Below are positions 1 through 12,149 of a DNA stretch of 64,000 nt, in pieces. The DNA is taken from NCBI RefSeq assembly GCF_014851395.1, contig NW_024040485.1:9876384-9940383 (forward strand). The letters are read 5' to 3'. The position numbers were made by a program, and so were the translations under genes. This DNA is from Micropterus salmoides (lineage: Eukaryota; Chordata; Actinopteri; Centrarchiformes; Centrarchidae). The notes below the pieces were generated by a model. That model saw only the letters and a list, made by a program, of their open reading frames with translations. It made no database searches and was not told where the DNA came from. Positions within the stretch are counted from its first letter, which is position 1, and each line of letters opens with the position of its first letter.

Positions 1-162
1 CTCGCAGGACATGTAACTTCAGAGTATGTAATGGATTAAAAAACGAGGGATGGAGTGAGTGGTACATGTACATGCGTATGTGACTTTTAAAGGCCGTATG
101 TCTGCTCAACCTGTACATGCATGTTTTCAGTATCTTCTTTCCTTTAGAATACTGCATGCTTA

Positions 163-808
163 TGCTCGGTACACACCAAAAGATAATCAGGCTGATTTTG
201 GGCAGATTTCTCCCCTTCCGACAATCCTAGCTATGTCCCGATTATCTTGATGGTTCTACAGATTATCTTATCAGATTCCCCTTTGGTGTGAGGTGTGTTA
301 AGAGTGTCCGAACCTGATTGGAAGAACGTCGGAGGTGCCCCGATCGCGAATCGTAAGAAATCCTGATGTGTGGGGGGATCCCCGAGGACAAACGCGCGCA
401 CGTTCTGGAGATTATCACGTGAAACGAAACAATATCCAATCAGAAAGCGAGATGATTGAAGACGGAAGCATAAGAAACACAGTCATGGACAGCAGAGATG
501 GAGGATCATCTTGTAGATCTGTGGCAACAGCATGAATGTTTGTTCAACATCGCAATTTCTTCCTGCATATCGTCCACCATGCTTATTCTGAAGTCTCACG
601 AGATTTTGCGAGATTTCCTGTGTTCACAGTCTAGACTCGGGTTGAAAATCTGTTTGTGTGTGGTGTGCTGCCTTTGTCACATCATGGCACACCACACACT
701 ATAGGAGCAAAACGGTTAAATCTAGGATTTTTTCTTGTCATGTTTGTGGTCTATCACATTTTGAAAATCTTATAAGATGTAAAAAAATCCTTTGGTTTGT
801 ACCCAGCA
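163..808. mobile_element. Non-autonomous PIF-Harbinger-type DNA transposon
   Basis: The ends form a terminal inverted repeat of about 24 bp: the left end reads TGCTCGGTACACACCAAAAG and the reverse complement of the right end reads TGCTGGGTACAAACCAAAGG (17 of 20 identical). The repeat is flanked on both sides by the trinucleotide TTA (160-162 and 809-811), the 3 bp target duplication typical of PIF-Harbinger elements. The interior (about 600 bp) has no transposase frame, so this is a MITE-like derivative moved by a transposase elsewhere. Superfamily is inferred from TSD length and sequence only. Confidence 0.72.
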
Positions 809-1520
809 TTAGAGATATGTTATGTCTCGATGCACAGATTTGCAAAATCCAGATGTATTTGTACTTATAGAGGAAATGCTTTCAAAATCTATTTTGAAAT
901 ATATATAATCTAAATAAGTAAATTTAAATACATTTTGAGTCAATGTGACCTGTTAGAAATAAGATTTTGATATTTCTTCATCAAATATTCTGCCTCATAT
1001 TTTAACAAATCACGGATGTAAATATAAAATAAAGTATATAATGCAATATGCATTATAATATGTCTTCTGCCCTCACATATAGAAGCATAGCTACTGCACG
1101 CAGCAAGCTAAACACACTACCAATAAAAGTTGAAGAGAGCAGTTGGCCTTCCAAGATTCACTGAAATAAAAAAAGATGAAATACAATAAACATGAGTTAG
1201 ACCAAAGGTACTGAGGAAATGAATGAGTACAGAGACAAGGAAGCTAAATTCACAAATGTACTGACTAACATTCAAATTTGCTAGATTCTCCCTCATGCTA
1301 GGATAAAACAAAGTATCACCAGTGATATTTAGCCTACGCAGTAACAGTTAGCCCAAAACAGTATATTAACAGCTAGTTAGAATATTGCATTAGACACATT
1401 ACACATTCGCTTCAGACATCTAGTATAATGGCTAGCTTTGTTAGCAGCTAATTCTACTAAATAACAAATCAACAATCACAAAGCAGCTGTGATAAAAGGG
1501 GTACCTACAGATGATGCTAA
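809..1520. other. Unassigned AT-rich sequence
   Basis: No gene, tRNA, clear terminal repeat or tandem repeat was recognised. The stretch is AT-rich with short A and T runs and no long open frame. Confidence 0.6.
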
Positions 1521-1522
1521 CG

Positions 1523-1797
1523 GCCCATTACTCCAAAACACCAATAGTCCAAATATGCTCCATTTGACAAAACCATACAATAAAAAGACTTAAGACAACT
1601 CAGACTGAATTTTTGAATAGGTCACTGATTTAGCACCATGGACATCTGGGGCTTGCAGTCAGTGAACTTCCAACTGCAGGGAGAGTGTGTATTTTTGGAG
1701 TAATGAGCACTTGTTTTTGAATAAAGGGCTATTAGACAAATGGGCTTTCGGCCTCATGAGACATTTTTCGGACTATTGGGGTTTTAGAATAATAGGC
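1523..1797. repeat. Decayed inverted-repeat (MITE-like) element
   Basis: The left arm (about 1523-1565, containing CCAATAGTCC) is matched by the reverse complement of the right arm (about 1756-1797, containing GGACTATTGG). Roughly 34 of 43 positions agree by eye. About 190 bp lies between the arms and has no coding potential. No clean TSD was found, so superfamily is open. Confidence 0.6.
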
Positions 1798-1811
1798 AGT
1801 CGGAAAATTAC

Positions 1812-1895
1812 GTTACATTTACTCATTTAACCGACTCTTTTTACCCAAAGCAACAATTTATATATATGTCACAGGTCACACGCCTCTGGAATTAC
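1812..1895. repeat. Fragment of a high-copy fish repeat
   Basis: The segment reads as a decayed version of a sequence common in teleost genomes, of the form TTTAGCAGACGCTTTTATCC followed by AAAGC. Here it is TTACTCATTTAACCGACTC followed by a matching CCAAAGC. The match is from memory of the family and covers less than 100 bp, so neither ends nor class can be stated. Confidence 0.4.
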
Positions 1896-4145
1896 ATCTG
1901 TGTTTTATATGAGACAATAATACTTACAGTGTTTTTTGTATTACAAAAATATTACAGATTCATTAATGATGTTAACCCTGGGTTTACCTGATAATAGTTA
2001 CTGTGTGGCTCTTATGTCAGGTAACAAATCTCATGTCACATCTATAATAAGCCATATCATCTCCTAATCAGAGATGATTTAATGAGTCAGCAAAACAGCC
2101 TTTTTCCACTCCCAGATCTGATAATAAACATGCCACCTTGAACACGCAAAGACTTCTGGGCCTTCCTTGTCTTGCTGGGAATGAATTCACTTCATGCTGT
2201 ATAATGAGAGTCAGTATGGGGTCCATATGGTTACAGCAGGGTTGGGTAGGAGCGGAGATAGGGAGACAGGAAGGGGGTAATGCACAATTTAATGAGATGT
2301 GAGTCTCTGTGGCACACCTGCACTCCAGCGATTTGTGAGGATTGCTCACTAGAGCCTAGAGAGGTATAAGACCTGAGTAAAGTACCATATAAGAGCCTTA
2401 GAGTGCCTAAAATGCAGCACTGACTTCATTAACAGCTGTATTAAATGCATTAGCCTGGCTGATTTGGCCAAGACTCCTGCTTTGCAGCACTGCTGGAATT
2501 TCCCTCTGTTAACAATGAGCAACACCGAAAGCTAATCAGGTATTACTTCTAATTCTTTTTAGCATGTGTTTGATGGTCATTTGGCTCTCTGTAGGTTGCC
2601 GTACAGACTGGATATGGCTCCCAGTGGATGGTGATTCACAGTGTCTGTGATTCAGGCTATCTTATCTCTCTCTCTCTGTAGCTATAGTTGGGCCTTTGCC
2701 GGCCACATGGCTGACTGTGAGCGATTCATTTCTGCCATGTGGTTGCAGCTTGGCGTAGCTGCCTTTGTAGCGTCTGTGTCACATGACAATGATGTGATTG
2801 TGAGGGTGAGCCAGTGGTGATGATAGCCAGATTTCAGGTACTGCAGGGACCTACAGGCGATGATGCACAACAGTTCAGATGGAAATTTAATCTGTTCTGT
2901 AGATGTAAATGAAGTCATCTTTGTCCAATCAAAGAGAATATTTCATCCAATCAGTAGAGACAAGCACACACACAGTAGAGCATTGTATCTCTAATTGACA
3001 TGACCTTGAAGTCTTGAGGGACCTCTGAGGCATGGCCAACAGTGCTCAATACAGTAACGGTAATAGCATTTATTGCTATTCAACGCAACTCTATGATTTC
3101 AGATGGCAGCCCGACTGAGCTAAATTATCGTGGTTTGACTGGGAAATAGCTGCTCAAGGTCAAACTAAGACAAACAGCATGTTTGGGGGCCGAGTCGACT
3201 GATCTCGCACAAGAAGACCACATCAAAACCACCGGGGGCCTATTAGGGGCTACAGATTGTAGGGCCTTGTCATGCATCCACTCTATTTATGCCTCTCAGT
3301 TGTCTTTTAAATAATGCATCTCTGTTTAAGCAGAGTCCTGCTTTTCTAAACGCGGCACCTGGCAAGCTTTGGTATTCCGCAGTTTGCTCCCTCCCGGGGC
3401 ACAGATTTTTATAAGGCTTTGTGAGGGGGCTTTGGTACGGAGATGTGAAGGGAGAATATGACTGAACTGAGAGCAACATTGCTGCATGACAATGATGTTA
3501 GTTGGAGGAATGGTTGGTTTGTATTGTGTAGTTGCTGGAAAGCACAATGCATAATGAAATAGGAGAGAAGAGCATAAAAAAAATAAAAGCACAGAAATCT
3601 AACAATCAGGATTCAATGAGAAAATATAACAAATCAACTTATTTTAACAATTTTCTTCCTATGAAAATGCAAGAATAAATAAATATTGATATTAATTATT
3701 GTTTTTTTTTGTATTGTACCTTTTCACAGGAAACGTGGCATTTATAGCAGGAGAGCAAGTGCTTCTATGTAAGTATGTGTGTGTATGTGTTTCTTCAAAA
3801 ATTGTATGTGCATGATTGCAAGTCTTTGCACGTTCGTATCCATTTCTTGTTTGTGTGCATTCTAAGTCTGGTATTTTTAAATTTGACGTTTACTACGTGT
3901 TTCAGATCTGAGTTCAAATATATGTGGCTAATGAGGCCTCTCAAAGGCCTATTAGAGAAAGTGCTCTGGCCACTCTGATCTGAGTGGTTAGCACTGTTTC
4001 CCCAATGGACCTTTGATTCTGACCCAGTTTGTAGGAAAAGCATAATGAGCTGAATGCTACTAGGTTTATTCTCTCATTAGCTCTGACCTGTGCTTGACAG
4101 TATTCTGTCGTCCTCTGCAATAGATGTTTTTTTCCTTTTTGTTCT
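1896..4145. other. Unassigned sequence, no gene seen
   Basis: This stretch has no recognisable repeat or gene apart from a short (TC)n tract near 2665-2678. The part from about 3050 to 3480 is less AT-rich and repeat-free and could be a conserved non-coding element, but that is only an impression of base composition. Open frames on either strand (up to 93 codons) show no family motif. Confidence 0.5.
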
Positions 4146-4156
4146 CTGTTACCACA

Positions 4157-4190
4157 TTTAAAGCTGCAGTCTGTAGTTTCCAAACAGCAG
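4157..4190. repeat. TTAA-type transposon end fragment
   Basis: TTAA is followed by AGCTGCAGTCTGTAGTTTCC. This resembles the ends of the TTAA-flanked element at 12591-13549 and the fragment at 37771. No matching opposite end was found nearby, so it is probably a solo end or an incomplete copy. Confidence 0.35.
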
Positions 4191-4304
4191 AGGTGACAGA
4201 GAGTTTGAGGTGTTTGTCAAATTTTCTTCTGTATGGTGAAAATCCAACCGGGTCACACTAAGCTCACAGTGAAACTGCAGAGTGTCTTTATTCTCGGTAG
4301 TGTA

Positions 4305-4878
4305 CAGCATTGGGTAGTAACTCATTATTCAGAAATGTGTTATAGTAATGTGATTATTTTTCCAGTAACAAGTAGTTTGAGCGATTTTCATTTGAAATTT
4401 AATAATTATATTACTTATCCCAGGAACGCTGCGTTACTTAAACAATTTGAGTCGATTGTGACACCACACTGTCTTAACAGCTTTGAATGAGGGTTGATTT
4501 TAATTTCTTGCGTATATCAACAGTTGTCTTATTTGCATGTTGTGTTATCTTAGCTTTGTCTATTGGACTTAAACCTTCAGTTGCATGTGGTTAGTCACCA
4601 GGGCTAAGCTAACTTAGCTAACTTAGCTTTTAATGGCCAGTACCTTCTAACTATAGGCTGGCTGCTTCTGAAATCACAGTATCTTTTATTAAATTCAAAA
4701 GATGTTACATGTGGATGGGGAGGCTTTGCAGTTGTCAAAGTTGTTGATGGATTTGGGGTAAGTAAACAAACACGTTATAATTTTCAAGGTATAGATAATA
4801 ATTAGTATGGTACTGTAACAATTTTTTAATAAAATGTAATGAGTAGCTGAAGTAAATTAAGTGACTTGCCTAACAGTA
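4305..4878. mobile_element. Non-autonomous hAT transposon with degraded 8 bp TSD
   Basis: The left end starts CAGCATTGGGTAGTAAC and the right end finishes ACTTGCCTAACAGTA. These fit the CAGTGTTGGG(C/T)A termini of a common fish hAT family. Flanks are GTAGTGTA (4297-4304) and GTAATGCA (4879-4886), agreeing at 6 of 8 with both differences transitions, as expected for an old 8 bp duplication. The interior has no transposase and contains the small direct repeat CTAACTTAG. Confidence 0.72.
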
Positions 4879-5065
4879 GTAATGCAACAGATTTCTGATT
4901 GAAGCTGAATACATGGGTGGAGTGTAATTTCTAGATGGATTTTAATCAAATAGTGCAGATGTGATGGGATTGCTGAAAAGCAGCTGTAGAGGACTCTAGG
5001 CTTCCACACCTCCCTCACACGTGTTATTAGATTAGGCTGAGGATGACATAGTATGAAGAGAGTCT

Positions 5066-5898
5066 TTAAAGGGGACCTCTACCAGTTTACATGTCAACTT
5101 ACCATTCAGGAAGTACCTCTTAGCCTGTGAAAACCATGGAATGGACTCCTCAAGTTCAACATTTTGGATCTTGGTTTTTTGGAACCAGAAGTGACCATAT
5201 TTGCATGAGAGGGTGGAGCTAGCTAGCTTGGTTAATAAGTTGCATCCGCAATTTGCGTTTACTCTGATATTATTTGGGATGCAAATTTTGGCTAGTAAAA
5301 AACAGTGTGTACGATTTGCCTCTAATTTGATTGACAGGTCGCTGTGGTAGCTCACATTGCAGTCACACCCTAAAGTGTAGCTACTTTACAATTGAACTAT
5401 TTTAATATAAATGGAACCATAATAAAAACATCAGGCTGAATTAAAGAAGACTTGAAACGTGCCATTGAGACCACAAACTCATTAGGAAGGTGTTTACTGA
5501 GGTAATAATAAATTGAGTGAGAAGTAGGGTCATTTTGTCATTGATTAAATGTGACTTCTTTTTTGCAACCAGTGAAGTCACCCCGGATGTTGCCGCTTGT
5601 GGAAAACACATGTATAATGTCTTCTGTGGCTGCTGCAAGTCTGAGAAAATGACTCGAGTGACTTTGTTTAGGCTTAGACACTACAAATTGTTGACAGACA
5701 GCCTGTGTTACAATGTAAGGATGTGGAGTTTGATAGAAGTGTGGGTTTACCAGATAAGGACTATATGATGAAAGATGCTATTGAGTTGCATTATGGGAAA
5801 GTAGGATCCAGGGTTTTTGTAACTTGGCTCATTCTACAGCTCTCATCTGTACCGACTTCTATTTTTAATCTGTGCTAAATTTGTGGAGTACCTCTTTA
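5066..5898. mobile_element. Non-autonomous TTAA-class repeat, copy A
   Basis: The ends form a short inverted repeat: TAAAGGGGACCTCTACCAG on the left, and TAAAGAGGTACTCCACAAA as the reverse complement of the right. The left end sits in TTTAAA and the right in TTTATT, consistent with one mutated TTAA target. Internal blocks such as GAAGACTTGAAAC (5447-5459), ATTGAGACCA and TTTTTGCAACCA recur in the repeat at 10970-12420, so both belong to one family. No long frame exists. Purine-starting ends with TTAA targets suit Kolobok-type elements, but piggyBac-type is not excluded. Confidence 0.6.
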
Positions 5899-8494
5899 TT
5901 CACAGTAAATGTACTGTTCTCTAGTGTTTTACCATTCTTGTTGATACAAATGGATATAATATTCATATAGGAATTCAAAAACACCATAACAATGTATTGG
6001 GAAGTTTACAGGTGATAAGTGATCAAGTGTAATTTGCTGGAAGGTGCTTGTTTGATGTCATAATGTGCACCACAAATCAGCAACTCCTATTTGACATTGA
6101 AACAAACAGTGGGGAGTTAATAATTAAAATTCCAAAAGATCTGAAAACCTACATTTCATGATACTCTGATTCCAAGAATCAAAAGGAAACTTCCACATTT
6201 TCCCCTCCCAGGGATTCCCACAGCATCAATTGGCTATCAAACGCATGTCTTCTCAATCACAGAAGGCTGCACAGTGTGAGGGCGTCTCACTCTGCAGTGG
6301 AACAAAAGTCCTGAGACGGGTTTCAGATGGAACTAGAGGCAATTAAACAGGTTTTACAGTCATTTCATTTCACACTGCTGGAACCTGAAGAACTTTTTTT
6401 CACTCAGACTTCAGACTAATGACAGACTCTAGACTCATAGGCACTCAGGTCAACAGAATAAAGTTCAACATCAAATATGGATATGGTACCCTGCAGGGTT
6501 TGTGGCTGGTGGAAACAATCTGGTTTGCTGAAATACAAGGCTGTTTGTCTAAACTCAAATATTGACTGTCAAAACTTATTTCATGTTCTTTTGGATATGT
6601 TTTCCTCAAGGCACTTGGTATGTATGACACGGTAGACAGTTAGACACACATCAACTGGGATTTGGCAGGGACCAAACTTTTACAAAATGGGGTAACCTGT
6701 ACCTCTAACCACCTAGCCTATTCTTTACTTTGTGAAGTTTTCCCTTAACTCAACACCAGCAGATGTCACCAGAAACAAAAGGCGACAACAGTGAACTACT
6801 ACAACTACAATGAAAAATGAGTTAAGGAGAAACAACTGTTTACAAATGATTGCAAATATTAAAAGTTATATAATCACAAGATTTCTAGGCTTTTGGAAAA
6901 AGTTATAGAGATAGAAAAGAGAAACCTGCACTAACATAAGAATTTGTACATACACTCAAGCATACAGATGAGAACAGGAGAATGTGTGCACACGCATCTT
7001 CACTATGAGATATGTATTTAGATACATATATACATAGGAATTTTAATCAAGTACTTATTTAACATTGTAATTGCTGGTATCAAATCATTCAATACTTGAT
7101 GACAACAATTCTGCATCATTTATTAGTAGTATAATTTAACAGAGTTCCCTACGGATTCACTCCTGGTATTCTGGGGATGTAGTATGGCTGATTTTCAAAG
7201 CACCTCTGTCAGACAAACGTTTAGCATATTCAACATCCTTGGATCAATATGTTCTCTGGGAATAGCGTATCTCGGGCTCCACAATTAATTCACTGATGTC
7301 GACCTCTGGCTTGAGTTTTAGTGAAGCCAACATCGTGTGCCTGCTGATGGGACAGAGAGGGACATAAAGCACATGACCTGTTTTAATACTCTTCATCAAA
7401 GCCCACAATAAAAGATCAAATGGGGCAGGAACAAGCAGGATCTCTTACAATGACCTTAAAGTGAGGCGCTAAATGTTGTGTAGGTTGTGACAAAGGTCAG
7501 CTTGTTATTGATCTTTCTACAGCAAGTCTTCCTGTCATGCTTTGATGGGTGGCAATGTAGGCATTTGGGGAGACTTTTTTTAAAATATCATACTATACAA
7601 TAGCAATGATATATTTATGCTGTCTATCAAGTATTTAAATTGAAATTGTGAATATGAAAATGTTCTGTCAAACACCATTCAAAATTTGGTTAACAACTTA
7701 AATAAGTAATACATTTGAACAACAAGCCTATATTTATAAAGATTTTTAAATAACAACGTAATAAACAAATCTGATTTACTTTTTAATATTGACACATCTG
7801 AGCTCTCTGCCCATAAGCTTAACATTCCAGCAACTTCGATATCAAAGAAAAGTCTGACTCACCCACCATTAAATACCATCATGTTTGGCAGACATATTCA
7901 CTAATTTGTTTGTGCTCTCTTTGTAATTACAAAATTTCCAGTGCCACTTTGATGCACAACAGCTGAATACCAAGTACTGCCTCTACGCCACTGCATGTTG
8001 ATGTATGCATAAGTCAGACGTGTTGCACATGCTTTTTTGCTCTAACGTTATCAAAGGAATGATTCATTCATTGGCAATCTGTCACCTCTGCTTCTTGAGG
8101 ACGTGTTTGTCATTTCATAATTTAGCTTTAGGTTTGAATCTGCTGCTTTTCCTTGACAGAGAAATTCCCTAATATATAACACAATTAGTCTGCCACTGTC
8201 AAAGTGTAGGGAAAATGAATGGATAATCTCTAAATCTCTTTCTATAGAACCAGCCATTGTTAGACATGTCAAACAGTCAAAATTTGCAAAAACCTTTTCA
8301 TGTGATCCTGTGTGGCTCATCATCTGCCCACCGGTTTTTCAGTGTATCACCAGCTGCCACAATGCATCGAGTGTCTGCACTGAAGTTGAAAGCATGTTGG
8401 TAGTACAAAATCTATTTTACAATATTTTGTGACATTTTACTCCATGTCTGCTTATTATGATAGCAAAAGTAATTTTGGTCTTGTTGTAAGCGTC
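5899..8494. other. Unassigned sequence, no gene seen
   Basis: About 2.6 kb without a recognised gene or complete transposon. Composition alternates between AT-rich stretches (for example 7560-7790) and more balanced stretches (for example 7140-7500). The longest frame (8051-8323, minus) has no domain signature. Confidence 0.55.
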
Positions 8495-8495
8495 A

Positions 8496-9379
8496 TTAAA
8501 GGTTGGGTTATGCACTTCTAATCCAATACACATCTTTTTTTCAAATTCAGTGAAAATCTCTCACGGTCAGTTAGCAGTCTGTTCTGTGTGTGCGTTCAAT
8601 AAAAAATGTGGTGTTTGTACAAAGCCTTGGATCTGTAAATGCAAAAACAAACAACACACAACACTATTCAAGCCGTTTCAGCCATGATTTGTGTGTCAGG
8701 TTGCGCTAAATTACTTTCCCGCAGCTATTCATCTTCCTTTTTAGGTCACCAAGACATGCTGTTGTTGTGATGTTAGCTGTAGTAGCAGAAGAGTTGTGAG
8801 TATCGCTTTCTGGAGCCGGTGTGCTGGCTCTCGAACCGTCTCCTCCTCTCTGCCTGTTAGCTTTGCAGCAGCAACTGTAGCACCAGTTTACTAACCCACA
8901 ACTAAGCTAACATTAGTTAGACACTACTACTGTGTCGTTGTTCTCTCTTTGTCATGGTATTGGATTTTTCCAGAATCACATACCCAGCCTCTAAAGACCC
9001 TGAAACGTGTTACATACAACCAGCTTGTTAATGTGAGTCATGGTGTCATACAGGACATGAACACACAGTTCTGCCAAAGTTGGAACAGTTTTGGTTCATT
9101 CATTTGAGAGATTTCCTGATAAGTCTGCTTTCACTGATGTGAAGTGGGCGGATCTCAGTTGGAAAAAAATGTGTCAAAATTGTCACGTGCTTCTGTGCAC
9201 CAATTATGATGTGGAAACATTTAAATCACAATCTAATGGCAGTTGTAGTTTTTTTTGCATTAGTTAGCAGACCACTGTCAATCAAATGTGATAAAATGCT
9301 ACCTACACAGTCCTGCTTATGTATTCATGAATTTAAGGACAATTCTAATGTTGCCATCTCTCCAAATCTCACCATTTAA
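8496..9379. repeat. Probable interspersed fish repeat between TTAA sites
   Basis: The sequence beginning TTAAAGGTTGGGTTATGCAC resembles the start of a repeat common in percomorph genomes. A second TTAA lies at 9376-9379, and the inner ends agree weakly as an inverted repeat (about 11 of 16). Both limits are therefore tentative. There is no coding frame of note. Confidence 0.4.
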
Positions 9380-10965
9380 ATGACTCAGTAAAATCCGTCA
9401 TAACCAATTAGGGTAACAGAATAATAAAATCATTTTTAAACTTTGGTTGTGATTACTATGCATGTGTTCATCTGATGACTCATATTTGTCACATTTGTCC
9501 TACCAGACTGTGTTTAATGATGTTGTAATGAAACTGATTTGTAAAATGTTTTGATTACAGTAATAATTATGTAATATGAACATAACTACATAAAAGAAAC
9601 TTAGGTTTTAATTTATTTCCTTTAGCATTGGAGAAGGACTGAAGAAGACCCTCTAGTAGTAAACTCACATCGCTCACCACCTCTATTCAACAGTGAGCTG
9701 GGGATCAGCTTCTACTGGTTATCTGAAGCCACACGTGACAAAGATAGAGAGAACTAGGCAGATTAGATGAGAGTGGTATATTTTTGTACTCTCTGATCGG
9801 GTGAAGGAAATGATGGATGGACTAATACCTGCCTGCGTCTTCCCCCTCTCCTGGCTCAGGCTTTATTGAGGTCTTTAGATTCACTTATCTGCAGGCCCCC
9901 AGGTTAGCTCTCTCTACTCCTTCAATGACAAGTGCCACCTCAGAGAAGCCTTGCAGACGCTCCTTTCCCTAAACAGAGAAATTCACACATCTACTTTTTC
10001 TGTCTTCTGCGATGCAGATCAAGCATGACGGATGTTTTGCTCAGTTTCACAAATAACAGGTTCATTTTGTTGTATTGAGGAGAGCAATAATTGATCGCAA
10101 ATTGCAATATAACCTGGATGTTAACACAGAGTTGATTATACCTTCTACACAGGAATGTTTTAAAAGTAAGAAACTCGCTCGATTTTGCGAGAGCCTGTTG
10201 AAAATTCCATTCTTTTGTTCTGACCATATGACATATGATAATTTTTTGTTTTCTTATCTAACTCTGCACACTGGACCGCAACCAAATAAGCAGCAATACC
10301 TTTGCATGGGTTTGAACATCTGTGTTTGATGATTGTCAACATTGTGCCAGTTGTCCTTGTTTTCTGCTGCCAGCGCAAACACACAAAGGGTGGAAACTGA
10401 GGGGGCAATTCAGTTCCGTTTGATTTGATTTTATCCTTTTGACCAAGCTGTATTTAAACAAATGGTGTAATCTCACTGACTGGCATCTGTAAGGGGTGAC
10501 CCAACACAATTACCGGTGCTTACATTCCAGCTGTATCTCAGTTAGAATTAGTGTTATGTTTTGAGGAGCCTTTGTTGGTTCTTTTTTTTTGTTTGTTTGT
10601 TTGAGTTGAGAGACACTTTTTGCAAGCCAAATTTGTTTATTCATTCATTCATCAATTTTACAGGTACATATTAGGAAGGTCTGAGTCCTTTGCATATTTG
10701 TCTTCACATGAAAATATCATATTTGATTTGATATTGGGGTTTTAGTGTCTCACGTCTAAAAAATACCAACAATTTATCTGTTCATTTTCATATTCAGTCA
10801 GATGGGAGCCACACAGAGGATGCTTATCTACCTCTTCTCCCACTGCCCCTTTCTTCCTATGAGGCTAGATTGTGTTATTATACAGGATCCAGATCTCTTT
10901 TACCTCCACCACCAGGCACGACTGGATTGAGTAGTGACAGCATACACTGCGGTCTCTCCTTACTG
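9380..10965. other. Unassigned sequence, no gene seen
   Basis: No gene or element was recognised. There is a T-rich run with TTTG repeats near 10581-10602 and a small perfect hairpin, CTCGC with GCGAG, near 10172-10190. Overlapping frames around 10075-10408 on both strands share no recognisable motif. Confidence 0.5.
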
Positions 10966-11346
10966 ATGATAAACCACCAACTGTATAAAAGAAGTAGACA
11001 TAGTCACCTTGACGTCACCCACTGGTTTGTTGACTACCATTCTAAAGACTTGAATATTGCACGGCTGCCATGTCCATTTTTTCAAACCAGGCACCAGACG
11101 TGATCATGTTTGGATGAGCTTGGTTAGGTAGGCACATCTGTAAGTCACTTTACAGTGATTTCAACAGGAATGGTAATTTTGACTAGATTAAAGCAGGCTT
11201 AACACAGAAAATAATTACTGGGAAAAATGAACACCTGACTAGTAATAAGCTTGTTCAAATGTGCTGTTTAAATTTACACAGTGCAGCAGATAAGAGTCAC
11301 TCCAGTAGCCATAGTAGCAACTTGTAGTCCCGCCCTAAAGAAAAAG

Positions 11347-11361
11347 CTGCTTTATTGTCTA
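11347..11361. repeat. Target-site duplication, left copy
   Basis: CTGCTTTATTGTCTA occurs here and again, perfectly, at 12135-12149, flanking the Penelope-like insertion. The perfect 15 bp match means the insertion is younger than the diverged host repeat. Confidence 0.8.
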
Positions 11362-12134
11362 TGTCTATGAAGATTCTCAGTCATCCAGGTCATAGTTATC
11401 CAACAAAGGTTCAAATCAAGGGCAACTGGACTTGGTTGAAGATACTGGAAGACGTTTCGTCCCTCATCCAAAGGACTTCTTCAGTTCTGACTGACTGGCA
11501 GGGAAACTCAGCTATTTAACCTCAGTGGGGTCGTTGGCCCGGGTCATCGATACCGCTGGTTCGTTAGTGTTCCTTGTTGCTGTGACGACAGTCGTTACAG
11601 TCGTTAAGACTACCTGTGGCCAAGACTGAACGACCATCGTTGGTATCTTCACCTGAGGCCAATAGGTTACGTTTGTTGAGTTTCCTGGGAAGTGATGAAA
11701 GGACAGCATTGTAAGTGGGGGATAAGTGGTGGCGTAGACCCCCTCCCCTGTTCAATGACGGCTTCTCAACCCTGGTGTAGATGGCTTCCTTGACACCTCT
11801 TTCAAACCATCCATCTTCTCTGTCTAAAATGTGCACCTGGTGGTCCTCAAACGAGTGTCCTCTGTCCTTCAGATGTAAGTAGACTGCAGAGTCTTGACCT
11901 GAGGAGTTGGCCCTTCTGTGTTGAGCCATGCGTTTGTGTAGTGGTTGTTTAGTCTCCCCAATATACAGGTCTGTGCATCCCTCACTGCATTAGACCGCAT
12001 ACACTAGATTGCTTTTCTTGTGTTTGGGTGTGCGGCCTTTGGGGTGGACCAGCATCTGTCTTAGTGTGTTCTTGGGTTTAAAAAACACAGGGATGTTATG
12101 TTTGTTGAAAATCCTCCTGAGTTTCTCTGATACT
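11362..12134 (-). mobile_element. 5'-truncated Penelope-like retroelement
   Basis: This insert reads on the minus strand as the C-terminal endonuclease region and 3' tail of a Penelope-like element (PLE). PLEs pair an upstream reverse transcriptase with a downstream GIY-YIG nuclease. Here the reverse transcriptase is absent and only the last part remains, as expected of a 5'-truncated copy. A 15 bp perfect duplication (11347-11361, 12135-12149) marks the integration. The non-coding tail lies at 11362-11563. The name follows from the domain and tail sequence; Neptune or Poseidon type was not resolved. Confidence 0.85.
11564..12134 (-). pseudogene. GIY-YIG endonuclease remnant of the Penelope-like element
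   Basis: Minus-strand translation gives a basic stretch with FKPKNTLRQMLVHPK, then LVYAV, a stop codon (TAA, plus-strand 11990-11992), then CSEGCTDLYIGETKQPLHKRM and AQHRR. The VY and YIG elements are the two halves of the GIY-YIG motif, the arginine of HKRM is in place, and an acidic block ERGVKEAIYTR supplies the likely catalytic glutamate. The frame after the stop runs about 140 codons to 11564. The stop replaces a residue that is usually glutamine, consistent with one C-to-T change. No intact protein can be made. Confidence 0.82.
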
Positions 12135-12149
12135 CTGCTTTATTGTCTA
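12135..12149. repeat. Target-site duplication, right copy
   Basis: A perfect second copy of the 15 bp sequence at 11347-11361, directly abutting the upstream limit of the Penelope-like fragment. Confidence 0.8.

Noticed and set aside
8496..9379. Firm call of a piggyBac element from flanking TTAA
   Set aside because: TTAA is frequent in AT-rich DNA and the inner ends match too weakly, so only a tentative repeat was listed.
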